Assembly (NCBI RefSeq): GCF_014640635.1
Contig: NZ_BMHI01000001.1
Span: forward strand, 496,001 to 560,000
Direction: 5' to 3'
DNA length: 64,000 nt
Source of the DNA: Flexivirga endophytica
Lineage (GTDB): Bacteria > Actinomycetota > Actinomycetes > Actinomycetales > Dermatophilaceae
The first letter of the stretch is position 1. Every line of letters begins with the position of its first letter. Below are positions 54,980 to 64,000 of this stretch, piece by piece. The notes under the pieces are model-generated. The model was not told where the DNA came from. It saw only the letters and a list, made by a program, of their open reading frames with translations, and searched no databases. A program made the translations under genes and the position numbers.

Positions 54980-57001
54980 GTGACCACGTCCCGACGCCCC
55001 GGAGCGCGCCCCACGCGTCCCAGTGGTTCGTCTCGGGCAGCCGGTGCCAAGCGCCCCACCGGCAGCGGCACCCAACGCAGCACCGCACGCCCGCGGTCGG
55101 GGGCCGCCCGCGCCGGCCGCGCCGAGCAGCACAAGGCCCGCGCGCAGCAGCACGCACCGCGTCGCCCGCAGGCTTCGACGCCGCCGCCCGCGCGCCCACG
55201 TCGCCCGGTCGCCCTCGGGGTCGGGCATCCGCGACGGCGGGCCCGTTTCCTGATGATCGCGACGCTGATCGTCTTCAGCCTCTTCACCGCCCAACTGCTG
55301 CGCATCCAGGGCCTCGACGCGCAGGGCGTGTCTGCCAAGGCACTCGACTCCCGGTTGCACTCCACGGTGCTGCCGGCGTTGCGTGGTCAGATCGTCGACT
55401 CCAACGGCGTCGTGCTCGCCTCGAGCGTCGACCGCTACAACGTCACGGACGATCCGACGGCAACGGCGACCTACAAGAAGCGGATCGACGGAGAGGTCGT
55501 CGAGGTGGGCCTGCCCGGTGCGGCGATCGACATCGCCGACGCCATCGGCGTGGAGCCGAAGCCGATCCTGGACGCGATGCAGGCGGCATACAAGAAGAAG
55601 TCGCGGTTCACCTACCTCACCAAGAACATCACGCCGCGCCAGTGGCGCAGGATCGCCGACCTCGGCATACCGGGCGTCTACAGCGAGTCCAGCACCGACC
55701 GGCAGTACCCGCAGGGCACTTCGCTCGCACCGCTGCTCGGCTGGGTCGGCGGCAACGGTCAGGGCGGCGGTGGCGTCGAGCAGATGAAGCAGAAGGTCCT
55801 CAACGGCACCCCGGGCAAGCACGTCTACGAGCAGGCGCCCGACGGCACGATGATCGCGACCGGTGACAACAAGGACACCCCGGCGGTCGACGGCAAGAAC
55901 GTCAAGCTGACGCTGGACAACGATCTGCAGTGGTATGCCCAGAACGCCATTGCCGACCAGGTCAAGAAGTCCGGCTCGCTGTCCGGTGAGGTCGTCATCA
56001 TGGACACCCAGCAGAACCTCAAGGCGGTCGCGAGCTACCCGAGCTTCGACAACAACAACGTCGGCAGCGCGACCAGGACCGAGTTGCAGTCCAAGCCGTT
56101 CACCAGCGCCTACGAGCCCGGCTCCACCAGCAAGGTCATCACCATGGCGGCGCTGCTGGAGAAGAAGAAGGCCACTCCGACCACGCACGTCACCGTGCCG
56201 CCGACCCTGACCCGCGCCGGCACCACCTTCCACGACGCGGAGGAGCACGGCACCGAACACCTGACCCTGTCCGGTGTGTTGTCGCAGTCCTCCAACATCG
56301 GCACCATGCTCGAGGGCAGCAAGCTGGCCCGGGGCACGCTCTACCACTATCTGCGCGACTTCGGTCTCGGCCAGACCTCCGGTCTGGGCTACCCGGGTGA
56401 GTCCGACGGCGTGCTGGCGCCATACAAGAACTGGAGCGCGACCCAGCGCTTCACGGTGATGTTCGGCCAGGGCCTGGCCAGCACCGCGATCCAGGAGGCG
56501 TCGGTCTTCGCGACCATCGCCAACGACGGCGTCAAGGAGCCGGTCAAACTGGTCAAGGGCATCGGCGAGGGCGACAATTACACCGCTCCCGCGGACAGCC
56601 GGACGCCCAAGCGAGTGATCAAGAAGTCGACCGCGGACACGCTGACCAAGATGATGGAGGGCGTCATCTCCAAGACGGGCACCGCCAAGGACGCCGCAGT
56701 GCACGGCTACTCCATCGCCGGCAAGACCGGCACCGCCGACCGTTACGACTCCACGCTGGGTCGCTACAACGGTGTGACGGCGTCGTTCATCGGTTTCGCG
56801 CCGGCCAAGAACCCGCGCTACATCGTCGCGGTGACGCTGCAGCGCCCGACCAAGGGCAGCATGTTCGGCGGCGACGTCGCCGGTCCGGTCTTCTCCAAGG
56901 TGATGAGCTACGCGCTGAACAAGGCCGGCGTGCCGCCCACCGGCAAGCAGGCGTCCCCCTACCCGCTCACCTACGACGCCTCGAGCAGTCGCAAACCCTG
57001 A
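54980..57001 (+). CDS. ftsI: septal peptidoglycan transpeptidase (class B PBP)
   Basis: A 673-aa FtsI/PBP3-type enzyme. A cytoplasmic Arg/Pro-rich N-terminus of about 90 residues is followed by one helix (FLMIATLIVFSLFTAQLL), the dimerisation domain (LRGQIVDSNGVVLASSVDRY) and the transpeptidase domain with STSK (PGSTSKVIT), SSN (SQSSNIG) and KTGT (AGKTGTADRY). It cross-links septal peptidoglycan with FtsW. The start is GTG 54980 behind GAGG. murF starts 6 bp after its stop, where murE is normally found. Confidence 0.96.
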   Translation: MTTSRRPGARPTRPSGSSRAAGAKRPTGSGTQRSTARPRSGAARAGRAEQHKARAQQHAPRRPQASTPPPARPRRPVALGVGHPRRRARFLMIATLIVFSLFTAQLLRIQGLDAQGVSAKALDSRLHSTVLPALRGQIVDSNGVVLASSVDRYNVTDDPTATATYKKRIDGEVVEVGLPGAAIDIADAIGVEPKPILDAMQAAYKKKSRFTYLTKNITPRQWRRIADLGIPGVYSESSTDRQYPQGTSLAPLLGWVGGNGQGGGGVEQMKQKVLNGTPGKHVYEQAPDGTMIATGDNKDTPAVDGKNVKLTLDNDLQWYAQNAIADQVKKSGSLSGEVVIMDTQQNLKAVASYPSFDNNNVGSATRTELQSKPFTSAYEPGSTSKVITMAALLEKKKATPTTHVTVPPTLTRAGTTFHDAEEHGTEHLTLSGVLSQSSNIGTMLEGSKLARGTLYHYLRDFGLGQTSGLGYPGESDGVLAPYKNWSATQRFTVMFGQGLASTAIQEASVFATIANDGVKEPVKLVKGIGEGDNYTAPADSRTPKRVIKKSTADTLTKMMEGVISKTGTAKDAAVHGYSIAGKTGTADRYDSTLGRYNGVTASFIGFAPAKNPRYIVAVTLQRPTKGSMFGGDVAGPVFSKVMSYALNKAGVPPTGKQASPYPLTYDASSSRKP

Positions 57002-57007
57002 CAGACC

Positions 57008-58417
57008 ATGATCGCGTTCACACTCAACGAAATCGCCGCAGTCACCGGCGGCACTTTGCACGGTGACGATCACCGCGTCGACGGCGCCGTGGTCACCGAC
57101 TCGCGTGAGGCGGAGCCCGGCAGCCTGTATGTCGCTCGCATCGGCGAGCATGCCGACGGGCACGACTTCGCCGGGTCCGCGATCGAGGCGGGCGCCGTCG
57201 GCGTGCTCGGGTCGCGCCCGCTGCCCGGCATACCGACCGTGGTGGTGTCAGACGTGCAGCAGGCGTTCGCCGATTTGGCCAGGGCGGTCGTCGACCGGGC
57301 GCCGCGGTTGCGGATCGTCGGCATCACCGGCAGCTCCGGCAAGACCTCCACCAAGGACCTGCTCGCCCAGGTGCTCGCACCGGTGGGGGAGACCGTCGCG
57401 CCGGTCGGGTCCTACAACTCCGAGGTCGGCGTCCCGCTGACGGTGTGCCGCGTCACCGGCGACACGCGCTTCCTCGTCGCCGAGATGGGCGCCACCAACA
57501 TCGGCAACATCAGCTACCTCGCCCGGATCGCACCGCCGTCGATCGGCATCGTGCTCAACGTAGGCACCGCGCACGTGGGCGAATTCGGCTCGGTCGAGGC
57601 GATTGCGCAGACCAAGGGCGAGCTGGTGGAGGCGCTGCCGACCACCGGACTGGCCGTGCTCAACTCCGATGACCCGCGGGTCGCCGCGATGGTGCGCCGC
57701 AGCGTGGCCCGCGTCGTCACCGTCGGCCGTGGCGCCGACGCGCAGGTGCGTGCCATCGACGTCGAGCTGGACGAGCAGGACCGGCCGTCCTTCACCATCA
57801 CCGGCCTGGACGGTGTGCCGGCGTTGCCGGTGCGGCTCGGTCTGCACGGTGAGCACCAGATCGGCAACGCACTGGCCGTGGCCGTCGCGGCCCGCGAGCT
57901 CGGCGTCGCGCCGGAGCAGATCGCAACCGGCCTGGCCGGTGCCCGCCCGGTCAGCCGCTGGCGGATGGAGGTCCACCAGCTGCCCAGCGGCGTGACGCTG
58001 ATCAACGACGCCTACAACGCCAACCCCGACTCGATGGGCGCCGCGCTGCACGCGCTGCAGCGGATGGGTCGCGGACGGCGCACCATCGCCGTGCTCGGTG
58101 AGATGCGTGAGCTGGGCGGTCTCAGCGCGTCGGCGCACCGCGACGTCGGTATGACGGCCGCCGCCCTGGGCACTCAGGTCGTCGTCGCCGTCGGCGCGGG
58201 TGCAGAGCCGATCGCCGCCGCAGCGGAGTCGGCCGGTGTTCCGGTCGAGCGCGCCGCGGACGTGGAGGAGGCACACCGCATCGTGATGCAACTCCTGGCG
58301 CCGCCAGACGTCATACTCTTCAAGTCAAGTCGTGACTCAGGGCTGCGATACCTCGGGGACCGGATCACTGTCGAACAAGGTGGGTTTCTTCAAGAAGATG
58401 GACCGGCGCATGCGTAG
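57008..58417 (+). CDS. murF: UDP-MurNAc-tripeptide-D-Ala-D-Ala ligase
   Basis: A 469-aa Mur ligase of MurF type. It has the N-terminal domain (TDSREAEPGSLYVA), ATP loop GITGSSGKTSTKDLL (about residues 108-122), central VAEMGATNIGNISYL, and INDAYNANPDSMGAAL, which is specific for MurF. It adds D-Ala-D-Ala to the UDP-MurNAc tripeptide. It follows ftsI directly by 6 bp and probably depends on translational coupling, since no good ribosome site is seen. Confidence 0.95.
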   Translation: MIAFTLNEIAAVTGGTLHGDDHRVDGAVVTDSREAEPGSLYVARIGEHADGHDFAGSAIEAGAVGVLGSRPLPGIPTVVVSDVQQAFADLARAVVDRAPRLRIVGITGSSGKTSTKDLLAQVLAPVGETVAPVGSYNSEVGVPLTVCRVTGDTRFLVAEMGATNIGNISYLARIAPPSIGIVLNVGTAHVGEFGSVEAIAQTKGELVEALPTTGLAVLNSDDPRVAAMVRRSVARVVTVGRGADAQVRAIDVELDEQDRPSFTITGLDGVPALPVRLGLHGEHQIGNALAVAVAARELGVAPEQIATGLAGARPVSRWRMEVHQLPSGVTLINDAYNANPDSMGAALHALQRMGRGRRTIAVLGEMRELGGLSASAHRDVGMTAAALGTQVVVAVGAGAEPIAAAAESAGVPVERAADVEEAHRIVMQLLAPPDVILFKSSRDSGLRYLGDRITVEQGGFLQEDGPAHA

Positions 58418-58480
58418 GCCCCTGGCGGCTCGGACGACCGCAGTTCTCCCGCCGCGAGGTGTCGCACCGAGGACTCCGCG

Positions 58481-59581
58481 GTGAAGCTCGTACTCATCGG
58501 GGCGCTGGTCGCGCTCATCATCGGGCTGGTCGGCACCCGCTACTTCATCGAGCTGGCCAAGGCCAAGGGCTGGGGACAGTTCGTCCGCGACGACGGTCCG
58601 ACCAGCCACCACACCAAGCGCGGCACGCCACAGATGGGCGGCATCGTGATCATCGCCGGCACCGTCGTCGGCTATGCGCTCGCGCACCTCTTCACCTGGG
58701 ACGCGCCGACGGCCTCCGGCATGTTGGTGCTGTTCCTGATGGCCGGCCTCGGACTGGTGGGCTTCCTGGACGACTGGTTCAAGATCACCCGCGAGCGGTC
58801 GCTCGGCCTGACCTCGGTGCAGAAGCTCGTCGGGCAGACGGCGGTCGCGGTCATCTTCGCGATCCTGGCCACCAAGTTTTCCCGGGAGGGCATCAGCCCG
58901 GCCAGCTACCGCATCTCGTTCGTGCGCGACACGTGGCTCAACCTGGCGTTCGGCGGCACGGTGCTCGGCGTGATCCTCTTCGTGCTGTGGGCCAACCTGA
59001 TGATCGCCGGGACCAGCAACGGTGTGAACCTCACCGACGGGCTGGACGGCCAGGCGGCCGGCGCCAGCGTGATGGTGTTCGGCGCCTACGTGCTGATCAG
59101 CGTGTGGCAGTTCAACCAGAACTGCCAGTGGGTCACCAACTCCAAGTGTTACGACGTGCGCGACCCCCTCGATCTCGCAGTGGTCGCGGCGTGCGTGATG
59201 GGCGCCTGCTTCGGCTTCCTGTGGTGGAACGCCTCTCCGGCCAAGATCTTCATGGGAGACACCGGCTCGCTCGGTCTCGGCGGAGCGCTCGCCGGCTTGG
59301 CGATCACCACTCGCACCGAGCTGCTCGTGGTCATCCTCGGCGGCCTCTTCGTGCTGGAGACGATGTCGGTGATCCTGCAGGTCGGCTATTTCAAGCTGAC
59401 CAAGCGCAGCAACGGCGGTGTCGGCAAGCGGCTGTTCCGGATGACGCCTATCCACCACCACTTCGAGATGCTCGGCTGGGAGCAGGTCACCGTGACCATC
59501 CGCTTCTGGATCATCTGCGGACTCTGTGTCGCGGCCGGACTCGGCGTGTTCTATGCCGAATGGATCGTCGGCGGTGTCTGA
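58481..59581 (+). CDS. mraY: phospho-MurNAc-pentapeptide translocase
   Basis: A 366-aa polytopic membrane enzyme with about ten helices. Signatures: [18 protein letters not shown] (cytoplasmic loop), FLDDWFKI (the catalytic Asp pair), [27 protein letters not shown] and the C-terminal [11 protein letters not shown]. It makes lipid I from UDP-MurNAc-pentapeptide and undecaprenyl phosphate. The start is GTG 58481 with GAGG eight bases upstream. Confidence 0.97.
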   Translation: MKLVLIGALVALIIGLVGTRYFIELAKAKGWGQFVRDDGPTSHHTKRGTPQMGGIVIIAGTVVGYALAHLFTWDAPTASGMLVLFLMAGLGLVGFLDDWFKITRERSLGLTSVQKLVGQTAVAVIFAILATKFSREGISPASYRISFVRDTWLNLAFGGTVLGVILFVLWANLMIAGTSNGVNLTDGLDGQAAGASVMVFGAYVLISVWQFNQNCQWVTNSKCYDVRDPLDLAVVAACVMGACFGFLWWNASPAKIFMGDTGSLGLGGALAGLAITTRTELLVVILGGLFVLETMSVILQVGYFKLTKRSNGGVGKRLFRMTPIHHHFEMLGWEQVTVTIRFWIICGLCVAAGLGVFYAEWIVGGV

Positions 59582-61004
59582 ACCCACCACCTGGTCGGCA
59601 ACACCTGTCGTGGTCGTCGGGCTGGGACTGTCCGGCTTCGCGGCCGCGGATGCGCTGATGCAGCGGGACGCGGTCGTCACCGTGATCAGCCGCGACTCCG
59701 GCGGCGCCATCGACAAGCGCGCCCAGATCCTGCAGACGCTGGGTGTCACCGTGCTGTTCGGAGACGACGCGCCCGCCACGCCGCCGGAGGGCACCGAGCT
59801 GGTCGTGACCTCGCCTGGCGTGCCGCCGTCGAACACCTTCCTGCTCGCCGCCGCGGAGGCCGGCATCCCGGTCTGGGGCGAGGTGGAGCTCGCGTGGCGG
59901 ATGCGTCCCGCCGAGGGCGCCGCGCCCTGGCTGACGATCACCGGCACCAACGGCAAGACCACCGCCGTCACGATGCTCGAGTCGATCCTGCAGGCCGCCG
60001 GACTGCGCGCGGTCGCCGCCGGCAACGTCGGCACGCCGATCCTGGAGGCCGTGCTGCACCCCGAGCCGTTCGACGTGCTCGCGGTCGAGCTGTCCAGCTT
60101 CCAGTTGCACTGGTCGCAGAGCCTGTCGCCATACGCCTCGTGCCTGCTCAACGTCGCGCCCGACCACATCGACTGGCACGGTTCGTATGACGAATACCGG
60201 CGCGTCAAAGGTCGCGTCTTCGAGCAGACCCAGGTCGCCGCGATCTACAACGCGCAGGACCCGACCACCGAACAACTGTTGATGGACGCCGACGTCGTCG
60301 AGGGCTGCCGCGCGATCGGCTTCACCACCGGCACGCCGGCGATCTCGATGGTCGGTGTGGTCGACGACGTGCTCGCCGACCGGGCTTTCGTCGACGACCG
60401 GCGCACGAGCGCCGCCGAGCTGGCGACCATCCAGGACCTGACCATCGACGGAGTGCCGCCGGCGCCGCACTACGTGGCCGATGCGCTGGCCGCGGCGGCG
60501 CTGGCCCGTTCCTACGGCGTCACGCCGGCGGCGGTGCGGGACGGCCTGCGTGCCTACCGGCCGCAACCGCACCGGGTCCAGAGCGTCGGCCGGGTCGGCG
60601 AGGTCGCCTACATCGACGACTCCAAGGCCACCAACACCGACGCCGCGATGGCTTCGGTCACCGCCTACGACCACATCGTCTGGATCGCCGGCGGCCTGCT
60701 CAAGGGCGCCGACGTCGAGGACCTGGTGCAGGCGGCGGCGCCACGGCTGCGGGCAGCGGTGTTGCTCGGCCGCGACCGGGCACAGCTGGCGGAGGCATTG
60801 CACCGACACGCGCCGGATGTCCCGGTCGTCGACATCGCCAGCACCGACACTGGGGCCATGGCTGAGGTGGTCCGCGCTGCGCAATCACTGGCTCGACCTG
60901 GCGACGTGGTGCTGCTGGCCCCGGCCGCGGCCTCGATGGACATGTTCGACAACTACGGCGCCCGCGGCGATGCCTTCGCCGCTGCGGTCCAGGGTTTGCA
61001 ATGA
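59574..61004 (+). CDS. murD: UDP-MurNAc-L-alanine:D-glutamate ligase
   Basis: A 476-aa MurD. It has the N-terminal Rossmann motif [18 protein letters not shown] loop [15 protein letters not shown] (about residues 121-135), the [16 protein letters not shown] segment, and [17 protein letters not shown] in the C-terminal half. It ligates D-Glu to UDP-MurNAc-L-Ala. GTG 59574 overlaps the mraY stop by 8 bp; an ATG at 59553 is the alternative. The 3' end overlaps ftsW by 4 bp. Confidence 0.95.
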   Translation: MSEPTTWSATPVVVVGLGLSGFAAADALMQRDAVVTVISRDSGGAIDKRAQILQTLGVTVLFGDDAPATPPEGTELVVTSPGVPPSNTFLLAAAEAGIPVWGEVELAWRMRPAEGAAPWLTITGTNGKTTAVTMLESILQAAGLRAVAAGNVGTPILEAVLHPEPFDVLAVELSSFQLHWSQSLSPYASCLLNVAPDHIDWHGSYDEYRRVKGRVFEQTQVAAIYNAQDPTTEQLLMDADVVEGCRAIGFTTGTPAISMVGVVDDVLADRAFVDDRRTSAAELATIQDLTIDGVPPAPHYVADALAAAALARSYGVTPAAVRDGLRAYRPQPHRVQSVGRVGEVAYIDDSKATNTDAAMASVTAYDHIVWIAGGLLKGADVEDLVQAAAPRLRAAVLLGRDRAQLAEALHRHAPDVPVVDIASTDTGAMAEVVRAAQSLARPGDVVLLAPAAASMDMFDNYGARGDAFAAAVQGLQ

Positions 61005-62242
61005 GTTCCACCAGCTCGACCGAGTCCGCCTTCGACCTGTCCCGCTTCCAGCCCAAGAGCCTGATGAAGCGGCTGGAGTCGCCGGTCGCCCCCTATTACC
61101 TGCTGCTCGGCTCCACCGGCATGCTGCTGCTCTTCGGCCTGGTGATGGTGCTGTCCGCCTCGAGCGTCACGTCCTACCAGTCGAGCGGTTCGTCATACAC
61201 CGTCTTCAAGAACCAGGCGATGTATGCCGCGATCGGTGTCGTCGTCGCGGTGATCGCCAGCCGGGTGTCGGTGCGGATGTGGAAGTGGGCGGCGCTGCCT
61301 GCCTTCACCGGCGCGGTGCTGTTGCAGTTGGCGGTCTTCTCGCCGATCGGCCGCACCGTGCAGGGCAACCGCAACTGGATCGGCTTCGGCAGCTTCAGCC
61401 TGCAACCGTCGGAAGCCGGCAAGATCGCCATCATCCTGGTCGCTGCGATGATCCTGACGCGCAAGCGCAAGGTCCTCGGGGAGTGGCGGCACGTGATGAT
61501 CCCGCTCGTACCGATGGCGCTGTTGCTCCTCGGTCTCGTGCTGCTCGGCCACGACCTGGGCACCACGATGGTGCTGGCCGCCATCGTCGGTTCCGTCCTC
61601 TTCGTCGCGGGCGTCCGGATGCGGGTCTTCGCGATCGTCGGCGGCGCCGCGGTCGCGGTCACACTCGCCTTCGTGGCGACCAACAGCAACCGCACCGGGC
61701 GGCTCGACGCCTGGCTCGGCACCTGCATCAACGCGCAGACCCAGGGCTGCTATCAGAAGGTCCACGGCCTCTACGCGATGGCCGATGGCGGCTGGTGGGG
61801 CGTGGGCCTCGGCGCGAGCCGGGAGAAGTGGTCCTGGCTGCCGGAGGCGCACAACGACTTCATCTTCGCGATCATCGGCGAGGAGCTCGGTCTGCCGGGC
61901 ACCCTCGCCGTCATCGCCCTCTACGTCGCCCTCGGTTACGCCTGCTACCGGCTGATCGTCACCAGCAAGGACTTCTTCGTCCGGCTGGCGACCGCGGGCA
62001 TCATGGCCTGGATCCTCGTCCAGGCGATGATCAACATCGGCTCGGTGACCGGCCTGCTGCCGATCATCGGTGTGCCGCTGCCGCTGGTCTCGTCCGGCGG
62101 ATCCGCCCTGGTGACAACGCTGCTCGCGCTCGGGATCCTGATCTCGTTCGCCCGCAACGAGCCGGCCTGCAAGTCGGCGCTGGCCGCTCGGCCCAACGCG
62201 GTCAAGCGCACGCTCGCGGTGCTGCCGTTGCCCCGTCGTTGA
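61001..62242 (+). CDS. ftsW: septal peptidoglycan polymerase FtsW (SEDS family)
   Basis: A 413-aa SEDS protein with about ten helices. It has the family motif NRNWIGFGSFSLQPSEAGKI (containing the catalytic-loop region), LLGHDLGTTMVLA, PEAHNDFIFAIIGEELG and the C-terminal GVPLPLVSSGGSALV. It polymerises lipid II glycan strands at the septum together with FtsI. ATGA overlap with murD. A repeat-rich gap of 136 bp follows before murG. Confidence 0.95.
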   Translation: MSSTSSTESAFDLSRFQPKSLMKRLESPVAPYYLLLGSTGMLLLFGLVMVLSASSVTSYQSSGSSYTVFKNQAMYAAIGVVVAVIASRVSVRMWKWAALPAFTGAVLLQLAVFSPIGRTVQGNRNWIGFGSFSLQPSEAGKIAIILVAAMILTRKRKVLGEWRHVMIPLVPMALLLLGLVLLGHDLGTTMVLAAIVGSVLFVAGVRMRVFAIVGGAAVAVTLAFVATNSNRTGRLDAWLGTCINAQTQGCYQKVHGLYAMADGGWWGVGLGASREKWSWLPEAHNDFIFAIIGEELGLPGTLAVIALYVALGYACYRLIVTSKDFFVRLATAGIMAWILVQAMINIGSVTGLLPIIGVPLPLVSSGGSALVTTLLALGILISFARNEPACKSALAARPNAVKRTLAVLPLPRR

Positions 62243-62289
62243 ATGCGATGCTCTCGCACACCGGTCCGGGTGTTACCACCGTGCGCACA

Positions 62290-62355
62290 ACTCGCTACTG
62301 TCGCGAGTTACTCGCCCGAAGAGCCGTAAAACTGCGAGTAACTCGCAACTGTCGT
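62290..62355. repeat. palindromic repeat cluster between ftsW and murG
   Basis: GCGAGTTACTCGC (62303-62315) and its inverse GCGAGTAACTCGC (62334-62346) lie 18 bp apart, each nearly self-complementary. ACTCGC(T/A)ACTGTCG also occurs twice in direct orientation (62290-62303 and 62341-62354). This could be a terminator, an operator, or an internal promoter control for murG-murC. Confidence 0.75.
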
Positions 62356-62378
62356 CATCTATTCAGGTCACGAGGATC

Positions 62379-63551
62379 ATGAGTCAGCTTTCTCCCCGTT
62401 TGAAGTCCGTCCTGCTCGCCGGCGGCGGCACCGCCGGCCACATCTCGCCGTTGCTGGCGACCGCAGACGCCCTGCGGCGGCGTTACCCGGACGTGCGCAT
62501 CACCGTGCTCGGTTCGCACGGCGGGCTGGAGGAGACACTCGTCCCGGAGCGTGGCTACGACCTGCGGCTGATCGACAAGGTGGCCTTCCCGCGGCGGCCC
62601 GACGCCGATGCGGCGCGGTTCCCGCTGAAGTTCGTGCGCGCGCGTCGCGATGCCGCCGCGATCGTGCAGGAGGTCGGCGCCGAGGTCGTCGTCGGTTTCG
62701 GTGGCTACGTCAGCCCGCCCGCTTTCCTCGCGGCCCGCAAGCTGGGCGTGCCGATCGTCGTGCACGACGGCAACGCGCTGGCCGGGTTGGCCACCAAGCT
62801 GGGCTCACGGTTCAGTCCGTATGTCGCCACGGCGTTCTCGGTCACCAAACTGCCGCACGCCCAGGTCGTCGGTATGCCGCTGCGTCGCGAGATCACCACG
62901 CTCGACCGGGCTGCGCTTCGACCCGAAGCGCTGGAGACCTTCGGCCTGCGCGGTCACCTGCCGACCGTGCTGGTGACCGGCGGATCCAGTGGTGCCGTCC
63001 GGGTCAACGAGCCGGTCGCTGCGGCCGCCGACGCGTTCCGGCGGGCCGGGGTGCAGGTGTTGCACGTCACTGGCAAGGGCAAAGAGGTGCACGTGCCGAC
63101 CGGCGGCCCGAACGAGGGCGGGGCCCCCGCGAAGTATTCGGGGGAGCGGAGCGGAGGAGAAACTTCGTGGGGTGCCGATCCGGCATACGTCGTGCTGCCC
63201 TATGCCGACCGTATGGACCTCGCGTATGCCGCCGCCGATCTCGTGGTCACCCGCGCAGGCGGCAACATGGTGTGCGAGACCTCGACGATCGGACTGCCGG
63301 CGGTGTTCGTGCCGCTCCCGGTCGGCAACGGGGAGCAGCGCCTCAACGCCTCCGATGTCGTCGACGCAGGCGGAGCACTGCTGGTCGACAACGACGACTT
63401 CACCACCGATTACCTTGCGCAGCAGGTGATTCCGCTGGTCAAGGACCGCGAGCGCCTGGACCGTATGGCGGAAATCGCCCGCGCCCAGGGCCACGGCGAC
63501 GCGGACGAGAAGCTGGTCGACATGATCGAGCGAGCCGCGCGCGCCGGCTGA
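62379..63551 (+). CDS. murG: UDP-GlcNAc:lipid I GlcNAc transferase with repeat-derived insertion
   Basis: A 390-aa GT28 enzyme: LAGGGTAGHISPLLA at the N-terminus, VGFGGYVSPPAFLAA, VTGGSSGAVRVNEPV and ADLVVTRAGGNMVCE in the donor-binding half, and VGNGEQRLNA near the end. It makes lipid II. Residues 247-264 (from GAPAKYSGE to TSWG) have no counterpart in the MurG pattern and are encoded by the inverted copy of the 54-bp repeat (63119-63172). The insertion is in frame and lies just before the VLPYADRMDLAYAAADL segment, so it probably forms a surface loop and the enzyme is likely still active, since the gene is essential. Confidence 0.95.
   Translation: MSQLSPRLKSVLLAGGGTAGHISPLLATADALRRRYPDVRITVLGSHGGLEETLVPERGYDLRLIDKVAFPRRPDADAARFPLKFVRARRDAAAIVQEVGAEVVVGFGGYVSPPAFLAARKLGVPIVVHDGNALAGLATKLGSRFSPYVATAFSVTKLPHAQVVGMPLRREITTLDRAALRPEALETFGLRGHLPTVLVTGGSSGAVRVNEPVAAAADAFRRAGVQVLHVTGKGKEVHVPTGGPNEGGAPAKYSGERSGGETSWGADPAYVVLPYADRMDLAYAAADLVVTRAGGNMVCETSTIGLPAVFVPLPVGNGEQRLNASDVVDAGGALLVDNDDFTTDYLAQQVIPLVKDRERLDRMAEIARAQGHGDADEKLVDMIERAARAG
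63119..63172 (-). repeat. 54-bp palindromic repeat, copy C, inside murG
   Basis: The reverse complement of copies A and B with the same length and both ends preserved; it contributes 18 codons to murG without a stop or frame change. Confidence 0.9.
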
Positions 63552-63671
63552 CGGTGTTGTCCGCCATTGACGGCTGAAACGGCGATTGACGGTGCAGTTG
63601 CGGCGTCAACGGCAGGTTCGACCGCCAACGGCCGCGCACGCACACCAAGCATTTCGACCTGAGGAAGCACA
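63552..63671. promoter_or_regulatory. murG-murC gap with short repeats
   Basis: A 120-bp gap. GCCATTGACGG, GCGATTGACGG and an inverted GGCGTCAACGG recur within about 50 bp (63566-63616), a possible operator or leader structure. GAGGAAG before ATG 63672 is the murC ribosome site. Confidence 0.4.
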
Positions 63672-64000
63672 ATGACCGACCACGTACCCGACGGCACGAA
63701 CCACCGCTTCGACTTCGCGGCGCCGCTGCCGTCGCTCAGCGACCTGCGTGCCGCCCACCTGATCGCCATCGGCGGCTCCGGTATGTCGGGGGTCGCTCGG
63801 TTGCTGCTCGCGGCCGGTGTGCGGGTGTCGGGCTCGGACCGGGGCGATAGCCCGGTGCTGCAGGAGTTGCACGCGGCGGGTGCTGAGGTGTGGGTCGGGC
63901 AGACCGCCGAGGGTGCCCAGCGCGTCCCGGACGATGCCGTTGTCATCGTGTCGTCGGCGATCGCGGAGGACAACCCGGAGCTGGCAGCGATCCGGTCCCG
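63672..64000 (+). CDS. murC: UDP-MurNAc:L-alanine ligase, 3'-truncated by the window
   Basis: The first 109 codons of MurC, open to the window end. The N-terminal nucleotide-binding motif AIGGSGMSGVARLLL (about residues 32-46), followed by VRVSGSDRGDSPVLQEL and VVIVSSAIAEDNPEL, is characteristic of MurC rather than other Mur ligases. It adds L-Ala to UDP-MurNAc. It continues the usual dcw order after murG. Confidence 0.93.
   Translation, partial: MTDHVPDGTNHRFDFAAPLPSLSDLRAAHLIAIGGSGMSGVARLLLAAGVRVSGSDRGDSPVLQELHAAGAEVWVGQTAEGAQRVPDDAVVIVSSAIAEDNPELAAIRS

Overview
The window is 64 kb of very GC-rich DNA from an actinobacterium. The evidence is the dcw (division and cell wall) cluster headed by mraZ, an HrdB/SigA-type primary sigma factor with a long Lys/Ala-rich N-terminus, two SAM-IV type riboswitches, a DUF222/HNH protein, a paired sseA-sufE and many GTG starts. 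The overall gene set fits order Micrococcales; a Dermacoccaceae-like genus is my best guess, but the family is inference.

Layout. 1-4479: a sugar operon on + (3' part of a GH116 glycosidase, FGGY kinase, FucI/AraA-like isomerase). 4559-7664: serA, then on the minus strand a MalY/PatB-type aminotransferase and a small unknown gene. 7791-12094: a McrB-McrC pair whose McrC nuclease motif looks degenerate. 12132-16950: membrane/lipoprotein genes, a DUF445 protein and a LicD-methyltransferase fusion. 17059-21202: a secreted GH20 hexosaminidase divergent from a LacI regulator. 21276-24951: DUF222-HNH, two GNAT enzymes, and a VOC protein behind a tiny ribbon-helix-helix protein. 24999-26659: SAM-IV riboswitch, metY and hairpin. 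26775-32726: RIO kinase, HrpA helicase, PAC2 protein. 32846-38115: a family A DNA polymerase and a large secreted GH31. 38263-41324: a prion-like-tailed membrane protein, then sseA-sufE. 41480-45666: EcsC-like, DUF1232, DUF4192, riboswitch plus metX, and a universal stress protein. 45748-47517: sigA. 47695-52288: TgpA-DUF58-MoxR operon on minus. 52590-64000: the dcw cluster mraZ-rsmH-ftsL-ftsI-murF-mraY-murD-ftsW-murG-murC (cut by the window end). murE is absent from its usual place.

How the genes work together. metX and metY make homocysteine by O-acetylation and direct sulfhydrylation, and each sits behind its own SAM-sensing leader. sseA and sufE probably form a sulfur-relay pair. The dcw genes provide the lipid II pathway and the septal machinery under a four-repeat MraZ box. 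The GH116, GH20 and GH31 genes suggest growth on complex glycans.

Most notable observations. (1) The 8-mer GTATGNCG (CGNCATAC) is very frequent, about 35 copies in the first 20 kb by eye. It occurs in several reading frames, forces rare ATA codons and forms an inverted pair in a hairpin, which resembles an uptake-type or other genome-wide signal sequence. (2) A 54-bp palindromic repeat occurs three times. Two copies abut stop codons and the third is inserted in frame inside murG. (3) The McrC subunit seems to have lost catalytic residues.
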